From the NCBI GenBank assembly GCA_013054445.1, contig JAAMPI010000510.1, positions 1 through 33,971 on the forward strand: a stretch of DNA of 33,971 nt. The letters run 5' to 3'. Below the pieces are notes generated by a model. It did not search any database. It was not told the DNA's origin and saw nothing but the letters and a program-made list of their open reading frames with translations. This DNA is from Cudoniella acicularis (Eukaryota > Ascomycota > Leotiomycetes > Helotiales > Helotiaceae). This document shows positions 22,938 to 33,777 of the stretch, in pieces. How positions within the stretch are numbered: position 1 is the stretch's first letter; each line of letters begins with the position of its first letter. A program made the translations under genes and the position numbers.

Positions 22938-24086
22938 TTACTTGGCAGAAATGTCCTTTTCCTTTAAAATTCTAGGGAAAGAGCAAGGAGCAGTGTATTT
23001 GTAGTCGACCGTGAAAACTTGGAAAGTTTTTGTGAAGTTGTTTGACGGCACCATCTGCTCGCATCCTTTGGAAACTGGAAGGTTAAAGTCTAGAACCACG
23101 TTACTCTGGAGTGGTGAATTGTCATGTAACTTCTTAACTTGGGTATTTTGAAGTATTCAACGATGCAAAATTCCCCTTCGATCTTATTCTCGAATGCGGA
23201 TGTTTTCGAATAGGCTATAGGAGAGTGTTGAGGTCCACCACCAAAGGCCTCGGTCCGGAGGTAATTCTGTGTTTCATTGTTTAAGTCTGCCGGGGCATGA
23301 GGGAGCTTTCAATTATGGTTAGTGATATCGTGGATAGAAGATCGGGTTCGTTACTTACCCATCTAAACTGTCCACCGACGAATTTGTAGCAGTTAACTGC
23401 TGTCAAGTCGTTCGATTTGTCCCTCTGTCACGTCTTGAATTGGTCCCACGAGAAGCAATCTTGCCCTACTGCTTTAGTTTCGGATTCAGATAGAACTCGT
23501 GTGTGAATTTGCCCCTCAGTGGTATGATACACAGCGACGGCGTACGGTGCCCTAGTGACATCTCCGCTATACGCAGCTTCGTTGTAACCTAGCAAATGAA
23601 ACGCATCAGTATAAATTCTTCGTGCGAATGAAAATTGACGGACTAGGTTACCCAAAATGCCTTCTCTGATGGTGACTGAAAAAGCCTACGAAGAGCTAGA
23701 TCTGTAAAGCTTGTCCAGTGGACGAGTTCAATACATCGATCTGCCATTCCGAAGACTTCCAGAGAGGAAGAATTCCTTAGAGACCAAGAGCGCTTCCGCC
23801 ACACCAGTTCTTCCTCGACTGTAAAGTTGTGCTTGTGATGGGAATGGCGGAGGTGAGGGAGTGGCTTTGGCAACATGTTGGAAATGGGATCGCCAAAAAG
23901 GAGGTCTTCGTGGTGTTCAACAATGCAAGATTGCTGCTGACAGGAGAACATAAACATTGATGGTGGATTGAAACCTGTTGGCGTAGTTGAATTGCAGATG
24001 ATGAGAAAGCGAGAAAAATATTTCAGGTTTCGGAGAGAGTGAACGAGACGAGGACCTAAATAGCTCAAACTTTCCCCTCCCATCAA
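22938..24086 (-). pseudogene. Lineage-specific protein of unknown function, disrupted
   Basis: I do not recognise the family. Three exons can be followed: from about 24086 to 23652, then 23588-23359, then 23266-22938 (TAA). Introns are 23589-23651 (63 nt, CTGAT branch) and 23267-23358 (92 nt, GTAAGT..ACAG). Readable segments include VEEELVWRKRSWSLRN, AFSVTIREGILG, YNEAAYSGDVTRAPYAVAVY, CYKFVGGQFRW then NYLRTEAFGGGPQHSPIAY, and a C-terminal DFNLPVSKGCEQMVPSNNF. Defects: a one-base loss near 23684-23687, TGA at 23428-23430 (one change from CGA), and a one-base loss near 23141-23148, after which the protein-like frame continues. The first exon start is uncertain (candidate Met at 24086). The consistent splice sites argue that this was a real gene. 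Confidence 0.5.
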
Positions 24087-24089
24087 CCG

Positions 24090-24412
24090 TCAACCTCGCT
24101 ACAGAAACTCGAACCATAGCAGCATAGCGTCAAAATGGAATAGAAATCCGTATTCACTCTACAGGATTAAACATTGCCCGCAGGCTCTAAAATATTTTGG
24201 CAAGTATGGTCTTTTAACTCTATTATCTAATTGGCACATACTGCTCTGAGTCCAGGGCAGCGCACTAGGATGGAATTCGGCCAGCCGAGATTTTCTTCCA
24301 CCGGACTTATGTGGCTTCGCGGCGCGCGCCATGAAGATATTTTATACCTTTAGGCTCCCCCCAGGACGTCCAAGAACTAGATGCTGGATCGAGCGGTAAA
24401 TAAACGACTGAG
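24090..24412. other. Short intergenic between disrupted gene and orphan ORF
   Basis: Contains the presumed promoter of the minus-strand disrupted gene and that of the plus-strand ORF at 24413. A GC-rich GCGGCGCGCGCC motif (about 24317-24328) is followed by AT-rich ATATTTTATACC, which could act as a TATA-like element for the plus-strand ORF. Nothing else is seen. Confidence 0.4.
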
Positions 24413-24865
24413 ATGGACGACGAGGCCATAACTTCATGCAGTACAATACCAGAAGCTATACCTACGACTGAAACCAGAGGTCCCGGAAAGAGCAAGGAAA
24501 CTATCGCAGGCAATACGCTGGAGAGCCCACCAATCTACAGCGGCAATAAGGTTCGACATCTCAAGGAGGATGATGGAGAGCCGGAGTTTGATGGACCGAG
24601 GACTACCAACGCAATGGTGGGGTCAGTTGGACAAATACCAAGATTTGTTCAACCATATACGAGAGCACGTCTGGCAGCTGAGCCAGCTGTAGCACATATC
24701 AATACAACAACTACTACAATAAGCCAACAAGATCATTGGCAGCCAGACTACCCGACCGCTGCCGTACGAGCTTTGCTAGACAACGCGTACATGCTCATCA
24801 CACTGGGCGATTTTCACGCTGGCTCACCATGTATCCCGTTCTTTGAGGACAAAAAGGAGAACTGA
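24413..24865 (+). CDS. Hypothetical protein, orphan ORF
   Basis: An uninterrupted 150-codon frame starting MDDEAITSC and ending KKEN. Acidic and polar, rich in Thr, Pro and Gly, with a Thr run (NTTTTTIS) near residue 97. No signal peptide, membrane segment or known domain is visible. A TATA-like element lies about 75 bp upstream. The codon content looks protein-like and no better frame exists on either strand, but nothing shows conservation. It may be a young gene, a fragment, or chance. Confidence 0.35.
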   Translation: MDDEAITSCSTIPEAIPTTETRGPGKSKETIAGNTLESPPIYSGNKVRHLKEDDGEPEFDGPRTTNAMVGSVGQIPRFVQPYTRARLAAEPAVAHINTTTTTISQQDHWQPDYPTAAVRALLDNAYMLITLGDFHAGSPCIPFFEDKKEN

Positions 24866-26309
24866 GGTTTAGATGCCGGCTGAGGGAAGTTCGAGGTTCT
24901 AGACAGGCTTGCCGTGTTGGTTTTCGACCCTTCCCTACCCTCTATTGCGAAGGCAATGTTCTAGAAAGTGTCTGACCTTCAAGAATAAAGACACGGTGAA
25001 ACTCTCAAATCAGGAGATGGCATATGCGAATAAAAAGAACGAACCACCCCCAAGGTTTTATCAGTGCCCGAGGAACAATAAGTGGTTGGCTCATTATAGA
25101 CTTCCAAAAGAGTGTTATTCCGGCACTGGTTACTCTGAAATCAAACAGATCCGAATTTAGTGGTCATGATTCCACCTTCAGGTCCCTCTGGAATAAAAAC
25201 TGGGGAACTTAGTGAGCCTCCGGTGCACATATTTTAGCAATTAAATGGTGGAGATTGGTTGGAGCATTTCTCAGGTTTTCAAGCCTGCTGCGACTTTGAT
25301 CGGACATGTTCGCTGTCTCCTGGCAGGCTCAGGGGTTTTGAGGACAGGTGGTTAAAAAGTAGAGGAAAGAAGAGAACGTAAAAGTGTATTGGACGAGTTG
25401 ATTGAAGCAATCCTCTAGGTTCACTTGAAAGCTGAAGGACAATGGAGATCTTGGCTTAGAGAGTGTCGAGCAAATACATTTATTTGTCTTATATATTGAC
25501 TTGGAATAGAAACATTTCTGGACGAACTTAAGGGCAAGATAAAGAAACATGTACTGAGAAAGTTTGGATTTTTTGGTTGGTCTGGGAAGCACGCACTGGA
25601 TGATAGACAGTCTGGACGTAACTTCTTTGGAGATCTCCTTTGAGGCAAATTTCCAACTTGAGAGCTTGCTTCTGGCAGCAGATTTCGTGAATGAACAATG
25701 AACAACGCACGTAAGATAGCGCTTCTCTCTATGCACTGTGTCACATAGTTGTGTCTTGATGTGGCTGCTGATGACACAAAACTGTTTGTACACAGGTCAA
25801 GTCAATTGAGCGCTACTCAAACACCAGTTCCAGATAGCTTCATGGTGTCTTCTACCAGTGCCAGTGCCAAAGGGGAAATTTCTGAATCTATCATCTCCAC
25901 TTGAAGATAAAGAGATTGTAGATTCCGTTTGTGTTAATTTTGTGACGTTGCAACTCTCATCTCGGGCCGATATATTCCGCTTGTTTACAAGACACTAATT
26001 GAAAGCTCCGGGCTACATCTCCCCCCCTTTTTCTCATTCTAGAATTTTCTCTGCTTATGTGAAATTTACAAGCGAATCTTTTACTTGAAGTAGTGATGCG
26101 TTTCAGAGAGTACCTTTTTGTACTATAAGGAGCGTGCTTTACGTCACGAACCCACACTTTAAAGCTTGCACATTATTATTTGCAAGTGCTGTCAAGTTAA
26201 TTGTGCAATTAGGCAACGTTGTAAGTCGTAATCAATTAATTCACTCTATACAATATGCTACTAGAAATTTACTTTATAACAACAGAAGAGAGCTCAGCTG
26301 AAACAGAGA

Positions 26310-26457
26310 ATTCGGCTCCTGATTTCTAAATATCTCATAGTTGAAGAGATATTAAACAACTTCGTAGCCTAACTTATATCTCGCCTATTTTAGCACTTAG
26401 ATAAAAAGGAAAATTCGGGTGCCGAATTTTGAATATCTCACAGTAGGAGAGATGTTC
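26310..26457. repeat. Two degenerate repeat units with hairpin cores
   Basis: AATTCGGCTCCTGATT at about 26310 and AATTCGGGTGCCGAATT at about 26412 begin two related units roughly 101 bp apart. Each continues into ATATCTC, a short spacer, then AGAGATAT or GAGAGATG, so each can fold. The units are diverged, so this is an old duplication or two copies of a small element. Confidence 0.55.
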
Positions 26458-26484
26458 AAGCCAGTGGCTAGCTTACAGTAACTT

Positions 26485-26773
26485 GCTCCCTGTAAAATGG
26501 CGAGTGTTCTCTACTTCATAGCGAGTCGCTGTATCACAGAGGTCCTTAGCCTGCATAATCCAGTCAGTTGAAATATTGCGCATTTGTAATAATAAAACTT
26601 GAGTATAGTGTAATTATTTATTCAACAAAAATGTAAATGTGACCGCTCACGTGTCAATAATTCCTACTAGAAACGCGTTCTCTAAGAATCAGCTCCGTCC
26701 CTGCTAGACAGCACTAACTTTCACTTGAGCGCGCTGCATTTCTCGCTAAATACAGCGAGGGCTCCCTGTAAAA
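26485..26773. repeat. 13-bp direct repeat with nearby hairpin
   Basis: GCTCCCTGTAAAA occurs at 26485-26497 and again at 26761-26773. Just before the second copy lies a 6-bp stem CTCGCT..AGCGAG (26742-26759). This could mark ends of a degraded element, but no target-site duplication or transposase is seen. Confidence 0.5.
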
Positions 26774-27400
26774 GTACTAAACATCACTATGCGCAGTTAT
26801 TTTGAAGTGAACTTGAGATATTTTATTTGCTTTATCAATGATGGAAGTCGCTAATTTATAGGGCATTGAGCGCTGTAAGTTAGCGACTGCTTGCTATCCT
26901 TCGCGAATTAGTGGTCTATGCGACAGATTCACCCGCAACACTTCAAAGGATAAGCACCCTGCAATGAGAAATATTGTTAAAAGGCATGGGAAATAACTCA
27001 ATTCTTCTTTTTGTGTGCTATTGGCTATTTAGGCTGTATCTAAATTAGGTATTATTTAATATTTTCAAGTGTTTTCCCCAATGTCGCGAGGTGATTAACG
27101 CCTAAGCGATGTTGAGAATCATCGTCTTCTTTGCTATGCAGAGAAAGAAGTAGCACAGTCTTCATCGAAATATATATTCTTGAAGCATCTCCACATCCCT
27201 AGATTTTTCTACTGCTTTACATGCGCTACTTCAACCGTGTACTCGAATTATGAAGTTCCCCTGAATCCCGAAGATAAAAGAATCTCGCATGGGCGGCGAG
27301 GAGTCATTCGGGAAAGGACGCAGGTTAGCGCGTAAAGGCTAGCTTCTGGACGACTTTAAGTCTCTTTTACCAAGCCCACATTCCCACTTAACTCGCAAAT

Positions 27401-27856
27401 ATGACGAGAAAAGTGGGGAAACACTCAAGAGGAGATCGGGACGATTCAAACAACCTCACCGCTGAAGATCAGGGAGCAGACTCCGTGGAGCACGAGCACG
27501 GTGACGAACTCGGACCTAAACCTGGATCCCAACACAACAACGACAGCGAAGGAAATGACAAGAAGGATAAAAACATGCAGGTCGAAGAGAATGGTTCTAT
27601 CAAACAGCAACTTCCGAACATGGCGGTGGAAAATATCAACTTGACTACAAACAACGATAACAACTCCAACTCCACTCGAGATAAAGCAAGCACCCACCCT
27701 CGCATCCGCCGGGACATCATAATTAAAACAAAATGTTACTTTGGGCCTCAACCTTTCGCCTGCTACAAAGCGCTCAGAACTCACGGACTGAATGTGATTT
27801 CTCATATGAAGCTAGCGAAAAGGAGGCAAATGAAATTTGGAAAACTTATTGCCTAG
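27401..27856 (+). CDS. Hypothetical protein, Asn/Asp-rich orphan ORF
   Basis: Uninterrupted 151-codon frame. Residues 1-100 are hydrophilic and low in complexity (rich in Asn, Asp, Gly, Glu and His). The last 45 residues are basic and more ordered in appearance (TKCYFGPQPFACYKALRTHG). No signal peptide or domain is recognised. It ends 425 bp before the SprT-like frame on the same strand. Could be a young gene, a remnant, or a chance frame. Confidence 0.35.
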   Translation: MTRKVGKHSRGDRDDSNNLTAEDQGADSVEHEHGDELGPKPGSQHNNDSEGNDKKDKNMQVEENGSIKQQLPNMAVENINLTTNNDNNSNSTRDKASTHPRIRRDIIIKTKCYFGPQPFACYKALRTHGLNVISHMKLAKRRQMKFGKLIA

Positions 27857-28281
27857 TTAAAGAGACGAAATCAGAAAGTCCTTGACTGATTTTGCCGGCG
27901 TGATATATTAAGACTAGGCGTACCATGAGAGTGGCTCAAGCGGGAATGCTAACTAGGACTACTACCTTTTTGGCACGCTGTTTCCATCATAATTATGACA
28001 CTTGTTTTGGTAGCGCGCTTCTGGTAATATTATTTTGGCGCCTAGTTCCACGAATTGAGGAAAGTCAAATAAGATATTATGGTACGAATACAGATTAGGT
28101 CGTCAGAAATCTATGCGGTTATTTTGAACATGGAATATAAAAGCAGGTGCGATTTCTGGCTGTCTTCTCCCTCTCCCTTCCTTCCGCAACAAAGCCCCGA
28201 AGAGAAAGTTAACAGAAAACTATAATCTATTGGCAAGAGCATATAAATAGAACACTTCGACAACGACTTCCATACTTTAAG
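27857..28281. other. Intergenic, upstream of the SprT-like frame
   Basis: AT-rich with no open frame of interest on the plus strand. It should hold the promoter of the SprT-like gene. TATAAATAG at about 28242-28250 lies about 35 bp before the ATG. Confidence 0.4.
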
Positions 28282-29499
28282 ATGGTTTCTCTCAAGCAAA
28301 TTGGCTTCTTCTCTCCGGACCAAGCTTCGACCTCGATAACACAAAGACAGCCTCAGCAGACCGACCTTCGCCAGAAAAGATCCGCGCCTTCCAAGGAGAA
28401 CAAGAGAGCCACGAATAATTCTACCGATAATGTCGTGTCCGGACGATTGAAAAGCGATAGTAAACTGAACCTACTGTACAAAATTGGCACTAAGTGTTTC
28501 CTTCAGCCAGACTTGGACGACAAAAGGTCTCTGCGACGGCTTGCGCACATGTCTGGATACGCAACACGATGGCTTATCGACCATCTAGAAACGGTTCAAG
28601 GCCCATTCAAATCTTTCACCCTTTTCTAGGAATGGTATTGCGGACCGCTCAACAAAAAAGTAGCTCCATATATCAAAAAGCCAAATCAAACCGACGAAGG
28701 ATTGATCCACAACGCATTCAGAATTTTCAGTCAGATTATTTTCCGGGATCTGCTTACACCTGACGTCTGCGTCCTCAAATTCGTCAAGACAACGGATGAA
28801 GACTATCATGGTTCTTGCAACGAGGGCGAAACTTATGATGCGCGATATCAGGACCACGACCCAAGCACAGTGACAGCAAATATCAGCATCTTTGAGTTTG
28901 AAGAATGAGGAAAATACTCGTTGAGGAACAGAATGTGGATATACTTTGGGGTATTGCTTCATGAAATGGTTCACGCGTATATCATTATCTATATATGCGT
29001 TTGCAAGGAATTCGTAGGCAACTTATTTCTTCATCCCCTTCTTCAATTCCCCGTTATTATAAGAGGATGTTTCATCCTCTCGTCTCCCTTCTCCGAGAGA
29101 AATTATAGTGCTAATTTCTTGAAATGGACGAAACGAAATGCCCAACTCACGCAAGGGGTTATAGGCCACGGGACACATTGGCAAGAATTGACACTTGCTG
29201 TAGAGAACTTTACGGAGGATAGACTAGGATTACGCTTCAACCTGGACAGGCCGGTGGCGGTGGCCCTGGAGCTCTACTCTTTTGGGCTGAGGCTAAACGA
29301 TATAAGCTCAACAGTTCTGGAAAAGCTATCCTTTAAAGGTGATGCGTTGCAGGAATTCAAGGACAAGTTACAAAATTTCGGAAAAAAAACCAACAATACT
29401 CGAAACAGAAGTTCCAAAACCAGGAACGGAAGAGTGCAAAATCTGGGCCTCAAGGAAAGCAGTAATAGGATAAGATCAAGGTGCGGGCAAAAGCTATGA
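28282..29499 (+). pseudogene. SprT-like zinc metallopeptidase domain protein, two in-frame stops
   Basis: SprT/Spartan-type proteins are zinc proteases; human SPRTN cuts DNA-protein crosslinks. One frame from ATG 28282 to TGA 29497-29499 (405 codons) shows the family core: FGVLLHEMVHAYI with HExxH (codons 28960-28974) and GHGTHWQEL with the probable third ligand (His at 29167-29169), then a basic tail. The N-terminal 60 residues are Gln/Ser/Lys-rich. WYCGPLNKK follows the first stop. Stops: TAG 28627-28629 and TGA 28906-28908. No frameshift is present. Each stop lies inside a 36-nt stretch with GT..AG ends (28594-28629 and 28896-28931) whose removal would keep the frame, but 36 nt is very short for a fungal intron and no branch site is seen. 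I favour a recent pseudogene. Confidence 0.65.
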
Positions 29500-29957
29500 G
29501 AGCCACGTTGCTTTCGCACCAATTATGAAAACTTCCCATCAAAAATGAGAGCAGGATTCGAGATGGGAGGCTTGATATGCTCGGCAGCTCCGGAGCTTGG
29601 AGGTGAAGAAGGTTATTTGTAGGCCGAATAATGAGATTAGAAGTCCTGGAGAGGGTTTGTTGTATTTGATGAAAATAATGGTAATACAAGGTCATCATAA
29701 AAATAGATAAATCTTCTATCGTCTTATAAGCACCACGTCGAGAAAAAGTTCGCGTGAAATGGCGACCTGAAGGTAGGGGTTGAGCTTTGACCCCGTTTAG
29801 GTCTAGCGTCTCTGCTTGGAGCTCCTTCCCTAGCGACGTCATGAGTGGGCCAAATTTCACCACTTTCGAAGGCCTTGATATCTAGTTAAGAACACTTCCT
29901 GCTGCAATTCTTGTGGAAATTGTTTTCTGGATATTTTACTATACTCAGATCTCAACC
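29500..29957. other. Intergenic, MCR1 promoter region
   Basis: The 458 bp between the SprT-like frame and the MCR1 start. A minus-strand frame at 29450-29863 is open but featureless and overlaps the SprT tail antisense. No TATA box is obvious. This segment should contain the MCR1 promoter and leader. Confidence 0.45.
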
Positions 29958-31155
29958 ATGTTCGCAAGACAGGCATTTCGAGCGGCTCAGCCGCTGAATA
30001 CAGTACGTATTGTTGATTACAAACTCGATTTATCAGACCATCACACTCCCCTCTCATCGATCTTGGTCAACCCCAAAGACCAATTGACTCGTAAAGCAAT
30101 CGCAGAGCATTGCTAATGTCGTGTCTATAGCAATACCGTCGATACGCCACTGAGCAGGCCAGTGGAAGCTCGAACACGATTCTGTACGCCGGAATTGCGA
30201 CTCTTGTGGCAGGTGGAGGATTCTACTATCTCAACCAGGGCGATAACGTGGCAAAGGTTAAGACTGCAGCAAAAGATGCTGAGGCCAAGGCCAAAGCAGC
30301 AGCTGGACAAGTCACAAGCAAATCCGCATTTACCGGAGGCGATCAAGGATGGGTCGGATTGAAGCTTGAGAGTGTCGAGAACGTCAATCACAACACAAAG
30401 AGGTTCCGATTCGCCTTGCCGGAGGAGGATCAAGTCAGCGGGCTGCATATTGCGTCTGCCATCCTCACCAAGTATAAGGGCCCCGATATGGAAAAGCCAG
30501 CAATCAGACCTTACACGCCGGTCAACGATGAAGGTACGAAGCCCGTTATGTCGAATGAAGAGGAATGTGCTAATAGTCCGTAGGTGAGAAGGGATTCCTC
30601 GATTTATTAGTGAAGAAGTACACTGGTGGCCCGATGTCTACGCACTTACACGATATGGCACCCGGTGAAGAACTCGAATTTAAGGGACCAATTCCCAAAT
30701 ACCCCTGGGATACGAACAAGCATAACCACATTGCGCTGATTGCTGGCGGAACTGGAATCGCTCCCATGTACCAACTAGTACGCGCCATTTTCAACAACCC
30801 CGATGACAAAACGAAAGTAACAATGGTTTTCGCCAATGTTACCGAAGAGGATATTTTACTCAAGAAAGAGTTGGAAGATCTTGAGAACACATATCCACAG
30901 CGATTCCGAGCCTTCTACGTCCTTGATAAGCCACCAAGGGAATGGAAGGGTGGAAAGGGATTTGTCAGCAAGGAGTTATTGAAGAATGTGCTTCCTGAGC
31001 CAAAGTCCGAAAACATTAAGATCTTCGTTTGTGGGCCACCAGGCATGTACAAAGCTATCTCTGGTGTAAAGAAGTCCCCATCCGACCAGGGCGAGCTTGA
31101 TGGTAGTATCCTTGAGCAGCTTGGATATTCTAAGGATCAAGTCTATAAGTTTTAA
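29958..31155 (+). CDS. MCR1: NADH-cytochrome b5 reductase 2, mitochondrial
   Basis: FAD enzyme that passes electrons from NADH to cytochrome b5; yeast Mcr1 is placed in the outer membrane and intermembrane space and supports ergosterol synthesis and erythroascorbate reduction. Exons: 29958-30002, 30131-30533 and 30584-31155; introns are 128 and 50 nt, both with TGCTAAT branch sites. The protein has 339 residues, within the fungal range. The N-terminus is a basic presequence ([11 protein letters not shown]), followed by one hydrophobic span at about 30-50 ([18 protein letters not shown]). The FAD site shows RPYTPVN at 141-147 and GGPMS at 164-168. The NADH site shows GGTGIAPM at about 204 and CGPPGMY at about 299. 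The C-terminus YSKDQVYKF is family-typical. The gene is intact and unrelated to its decayed neighbours. Confidence 0.95.
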
Positions 31156-31718
31156 AAACTAGATCATGTTGGAAAAGCCTGTACCATAGATAGATCACGA
31201 ATGAAAGCAATAGAAGATTAGGGGTGGTTGTTATGCGACCATCTGGTGATTGTTGAACAAAGTACGCTCAGTAGCATTCGGCGCTAGGGAACAATTCAGC
31301 CACTTTGCAGCCCGTCAAAGCTTTCCCTTGCTCAGTAAGCAGGGCTGCAGGTTTCTCCCGTGAGCGTCAAAAGCTTACAACGAATTAAGCTTCTTATTTC
31401 CTAGAATTTAAGCTTCCGAGATATGCTTGCAGACGATCATCAACAACTTTGGCCGTAGTGCCCGTTAACTAACATGACTCGAACCTCCATATTATCGCTC
31501 CCGAGCGTCCGTATGCACTTAATCCACTCCTTGACGTCAGCACACCAATTTCCTCTTTCGGAAAAACACCATGACAAGGCATTATCAGCGGGCATTAAAA
31601 AAAAATTGAGCTCAATGTCAACATCTCCTTTACTATTGTCTTCTTTCCTACTCTCTGCAAATTTACCATCGTTCCCCAGTCTTTCAATTCCTATTTGAAA
31701 ACCGATAATCAAAAGACA
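31156..31718. other. Intergenic between MCR1 and the MFS pseudogene
   Basis: MCR1 3' untranslated region and the former promoter of the transporter. An A9 run lies near 31597-31605. Frames at 31474-31698 plus and 31440-31925 minus are open but featureless. I see no other element. Confidence 0.45.
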
Positions 31719-33777
31719 ATGCAGTCGTTCCTCCAATATAGACGTTTTAGACGTTATGCTCAAGATCAATATGAAAGGGATAAGAAACAAGCGGAAGCCC
31801 TGGAGCAGGGAATGCCGAGAATGGATTTGGAGACAACACCTCTTCCGGAAGAGAAGGAAATAGAGAAACACTCGGACATCGACCTTCTTCCATTGACGAC
31901 CAATCTTCGAATGCCGCAATCTCATCCGACCAGGCCTGGACTCCCGACTCTCATGATCCTAAAAAGGTAGAGATGCCCAGTGGGCGAGGAAGCAGCGACG
32001 AAGAAGGCGTTAAATCAACAGAAGACATGGAACGAGCAGGTACAGTTTCCAGGACCGTCACGACTCAGAGCCTTGGTGTTCGAATGGGCTATGCGCTGAG
32101 CGGCATCGAAGTCCGACAACTATCAGCACAAATGACTAGGACACGCACAAGAAGAGCCAGTCGCCTGAACACCCGTACCAAAACCAAGACCAACACCAAT
32201 GAAAAAGAGAAAGAGAGACCGTCTTCGTAGTCGGCTACGAAAGTCCCTCTGACCCCCAAAATCCACACAATTGGTCCTACACAACTCGAATCATGGCCAC
32301 AATAATGATAGCAGCCATCGGCTTCATCGTCGACTTCGCCTCCTCAGTCGACAGCGCCGCCCTTCCGCAAGCAGCAGCTGACTTCGGTGTCTCCCCCGTC
32401 ACCGAATCCCTCGCAACAGGTATTTTCCTCATCGGTTTCGGCTTCGGCGCCCTCTTCGCTGGATCCATTTCCGAAACCGTGAGCGGAAACCCCGTCTACA
32501 TTGCCACAATGGCCATCTACATGATTTGGATTATGGGTTCTGCATTAGCACCTAACATCGGCACGCAGCTCGTCTTCCGCTTCCTCGCTGGCTTCTTCGG
32601 CAGCACATCCCTCACTTGTGCTGGTGGTTCCATTTCTGATCTCTGGGACCCAATGGAACGAGTCTTCGCTTTCCCCGTCTTCGCCAACGCCGCGTTCATG
32701 GGTCCAATCTTCGAACCTGTGGTAGGAGGTTTCGTAGGCCAGAGCAACCTCGTGAGTTGGCGGTGGACGGAATGGATTACACTTATCATCTCCGGGGCTA
32801 TCCTCGTACTCATCGTGATCTTTCAACCCGAAACTTTCGCTCCTATACTTTTGAAATGGAAAGCAGAGCATTTCCGTGAAATCACAGGCGATGATCGCTA
32901 TGTAGCCGAAGTCGAAATCCGCGCCGACCCATTCTGGAAGCGCCTTCTACACGCATTATACCCACCATTCATCCTCACAGCTCAAGAACCGATAGTGATT
33001 CTCTTCGCACTATATCTAACCGTCGTATACATCATCTTATTTACATTTTTAGATGGATATACGTATATTTTCAGTGATACTTATGGGTTTAGTGAGGGTA
33101 TCACGGGGCTGGCGTTTATAGGTATTGCGGTGGGTCTTTGTTGTACGAGTCTTTTGGTTCCGGTTATTTATATGTGGGCGAAGAGGGATTTGAAGATTGC
33201 GAGGAAGAAGTATGGGGAGGGGGCGAGGTTGCCGCCTGAACAAAGGTTGTGGTTTGCTATGTTTGGGGCACCGGCTGTGCCGGCTAGTCTTTTTTGGATG
33301 GGGTGGTAAGTGTTTCTCTTCCTCTCTAATTCCCTAAGAATTGAACGTGAAAAGAGTGCTGATCAGAGAACAACAGGACGAATTATTCAAGCATAAGTTA
33401 CTGGTCCAACCTCATCTCCTCCGTCCTCTTCGGCTACGGTATCCTCTGCATCTTCATCTCCACTTACCAGTACATCATCGATTCCTACGAGATGTACGCT
33501 GCCTCTGCGTTAGCAAGTCTGACGCTCATTCGTTATATTGCTGCTGGCGGTATGACTGTTGTTGGAATCTCGTAAGTGTCTTTAAAGATTCTAGAGATGT
33601 AGAGAAGCAAAAGCTGATAGAAAGGGGGGCAGATTTTATCAGAATATAGGTGTCCACTAGACATTGATGATTTTGGGAGCGATAAGTGCGCTAATGGTGC
33701 CGGTTCCTTACGAGCCTGGTCAGATAAGTCTGTGTTTTCAGGCTACAAGGCCCACAGAACTCGATTTTGAAGCATAA
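31719..33777 (+). pseudogene. MFS transporter (fungal drug:H+ antiporter-like), decayed
   Basis: Plasma-membrane antiporter-like protein of a fungal MFS group with a long hydrophilic N-terminus. The start MQSFLQYRRFRRYAQDQYER is family-typical. The frame then steps down by one base twice, at about 31865-31900 and 32210-32222, before VFVVGYESPSDPQNPHNW and the membrane domain. The latter is open from about 32219 to 33305, then continues at 33377-33571 (intron 33306-33376) and from 33633 (intron 33572-33632). TAG at 33658-33660 replaces the Trp expected after VH. Family motifs have drifted: ETVSGNPVY where ETVGRNPVY is usual, and GPIFEPVVGG where the antiporter motif has Gly in place of Glu. 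Homology ends at TAC 33709-33711. The first frame step cannot be an intron because no GT lies between 31757 and 31966. Nonfunctional in my view. Confidence 0.8.

Larger units (their letters stand above)
24866..27400. other. AT-rich stretch without a supportable gene
   Basis: About 2.5 kb. Frames at 24909-25160 plus and 25329-25793 minus (154 codons, Ser/Lys/Cys-rich) are open but lack any recognisable feature. From about 26200 the sequence holds short repeats and hairpins (see 26310-26457 and 26485-26773), as in old transposon remains. No transposase motif was found. Confidence 0.5.

Noticed and set aside
25329..25793. 154-codon minus-strand ORF
   Set aside because: Biased composition (Ser, Lys, Cys, Phe), overlapping frames equally open, and no motif.
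32175..32215. A 41-nt GT..AG segment that would repair the second MFS frame break
   Set aside because: Very short, purine-rich, without branch site or pyrimidine tract; it also leaves the first frame break and the TAG at 33658 unexplained.
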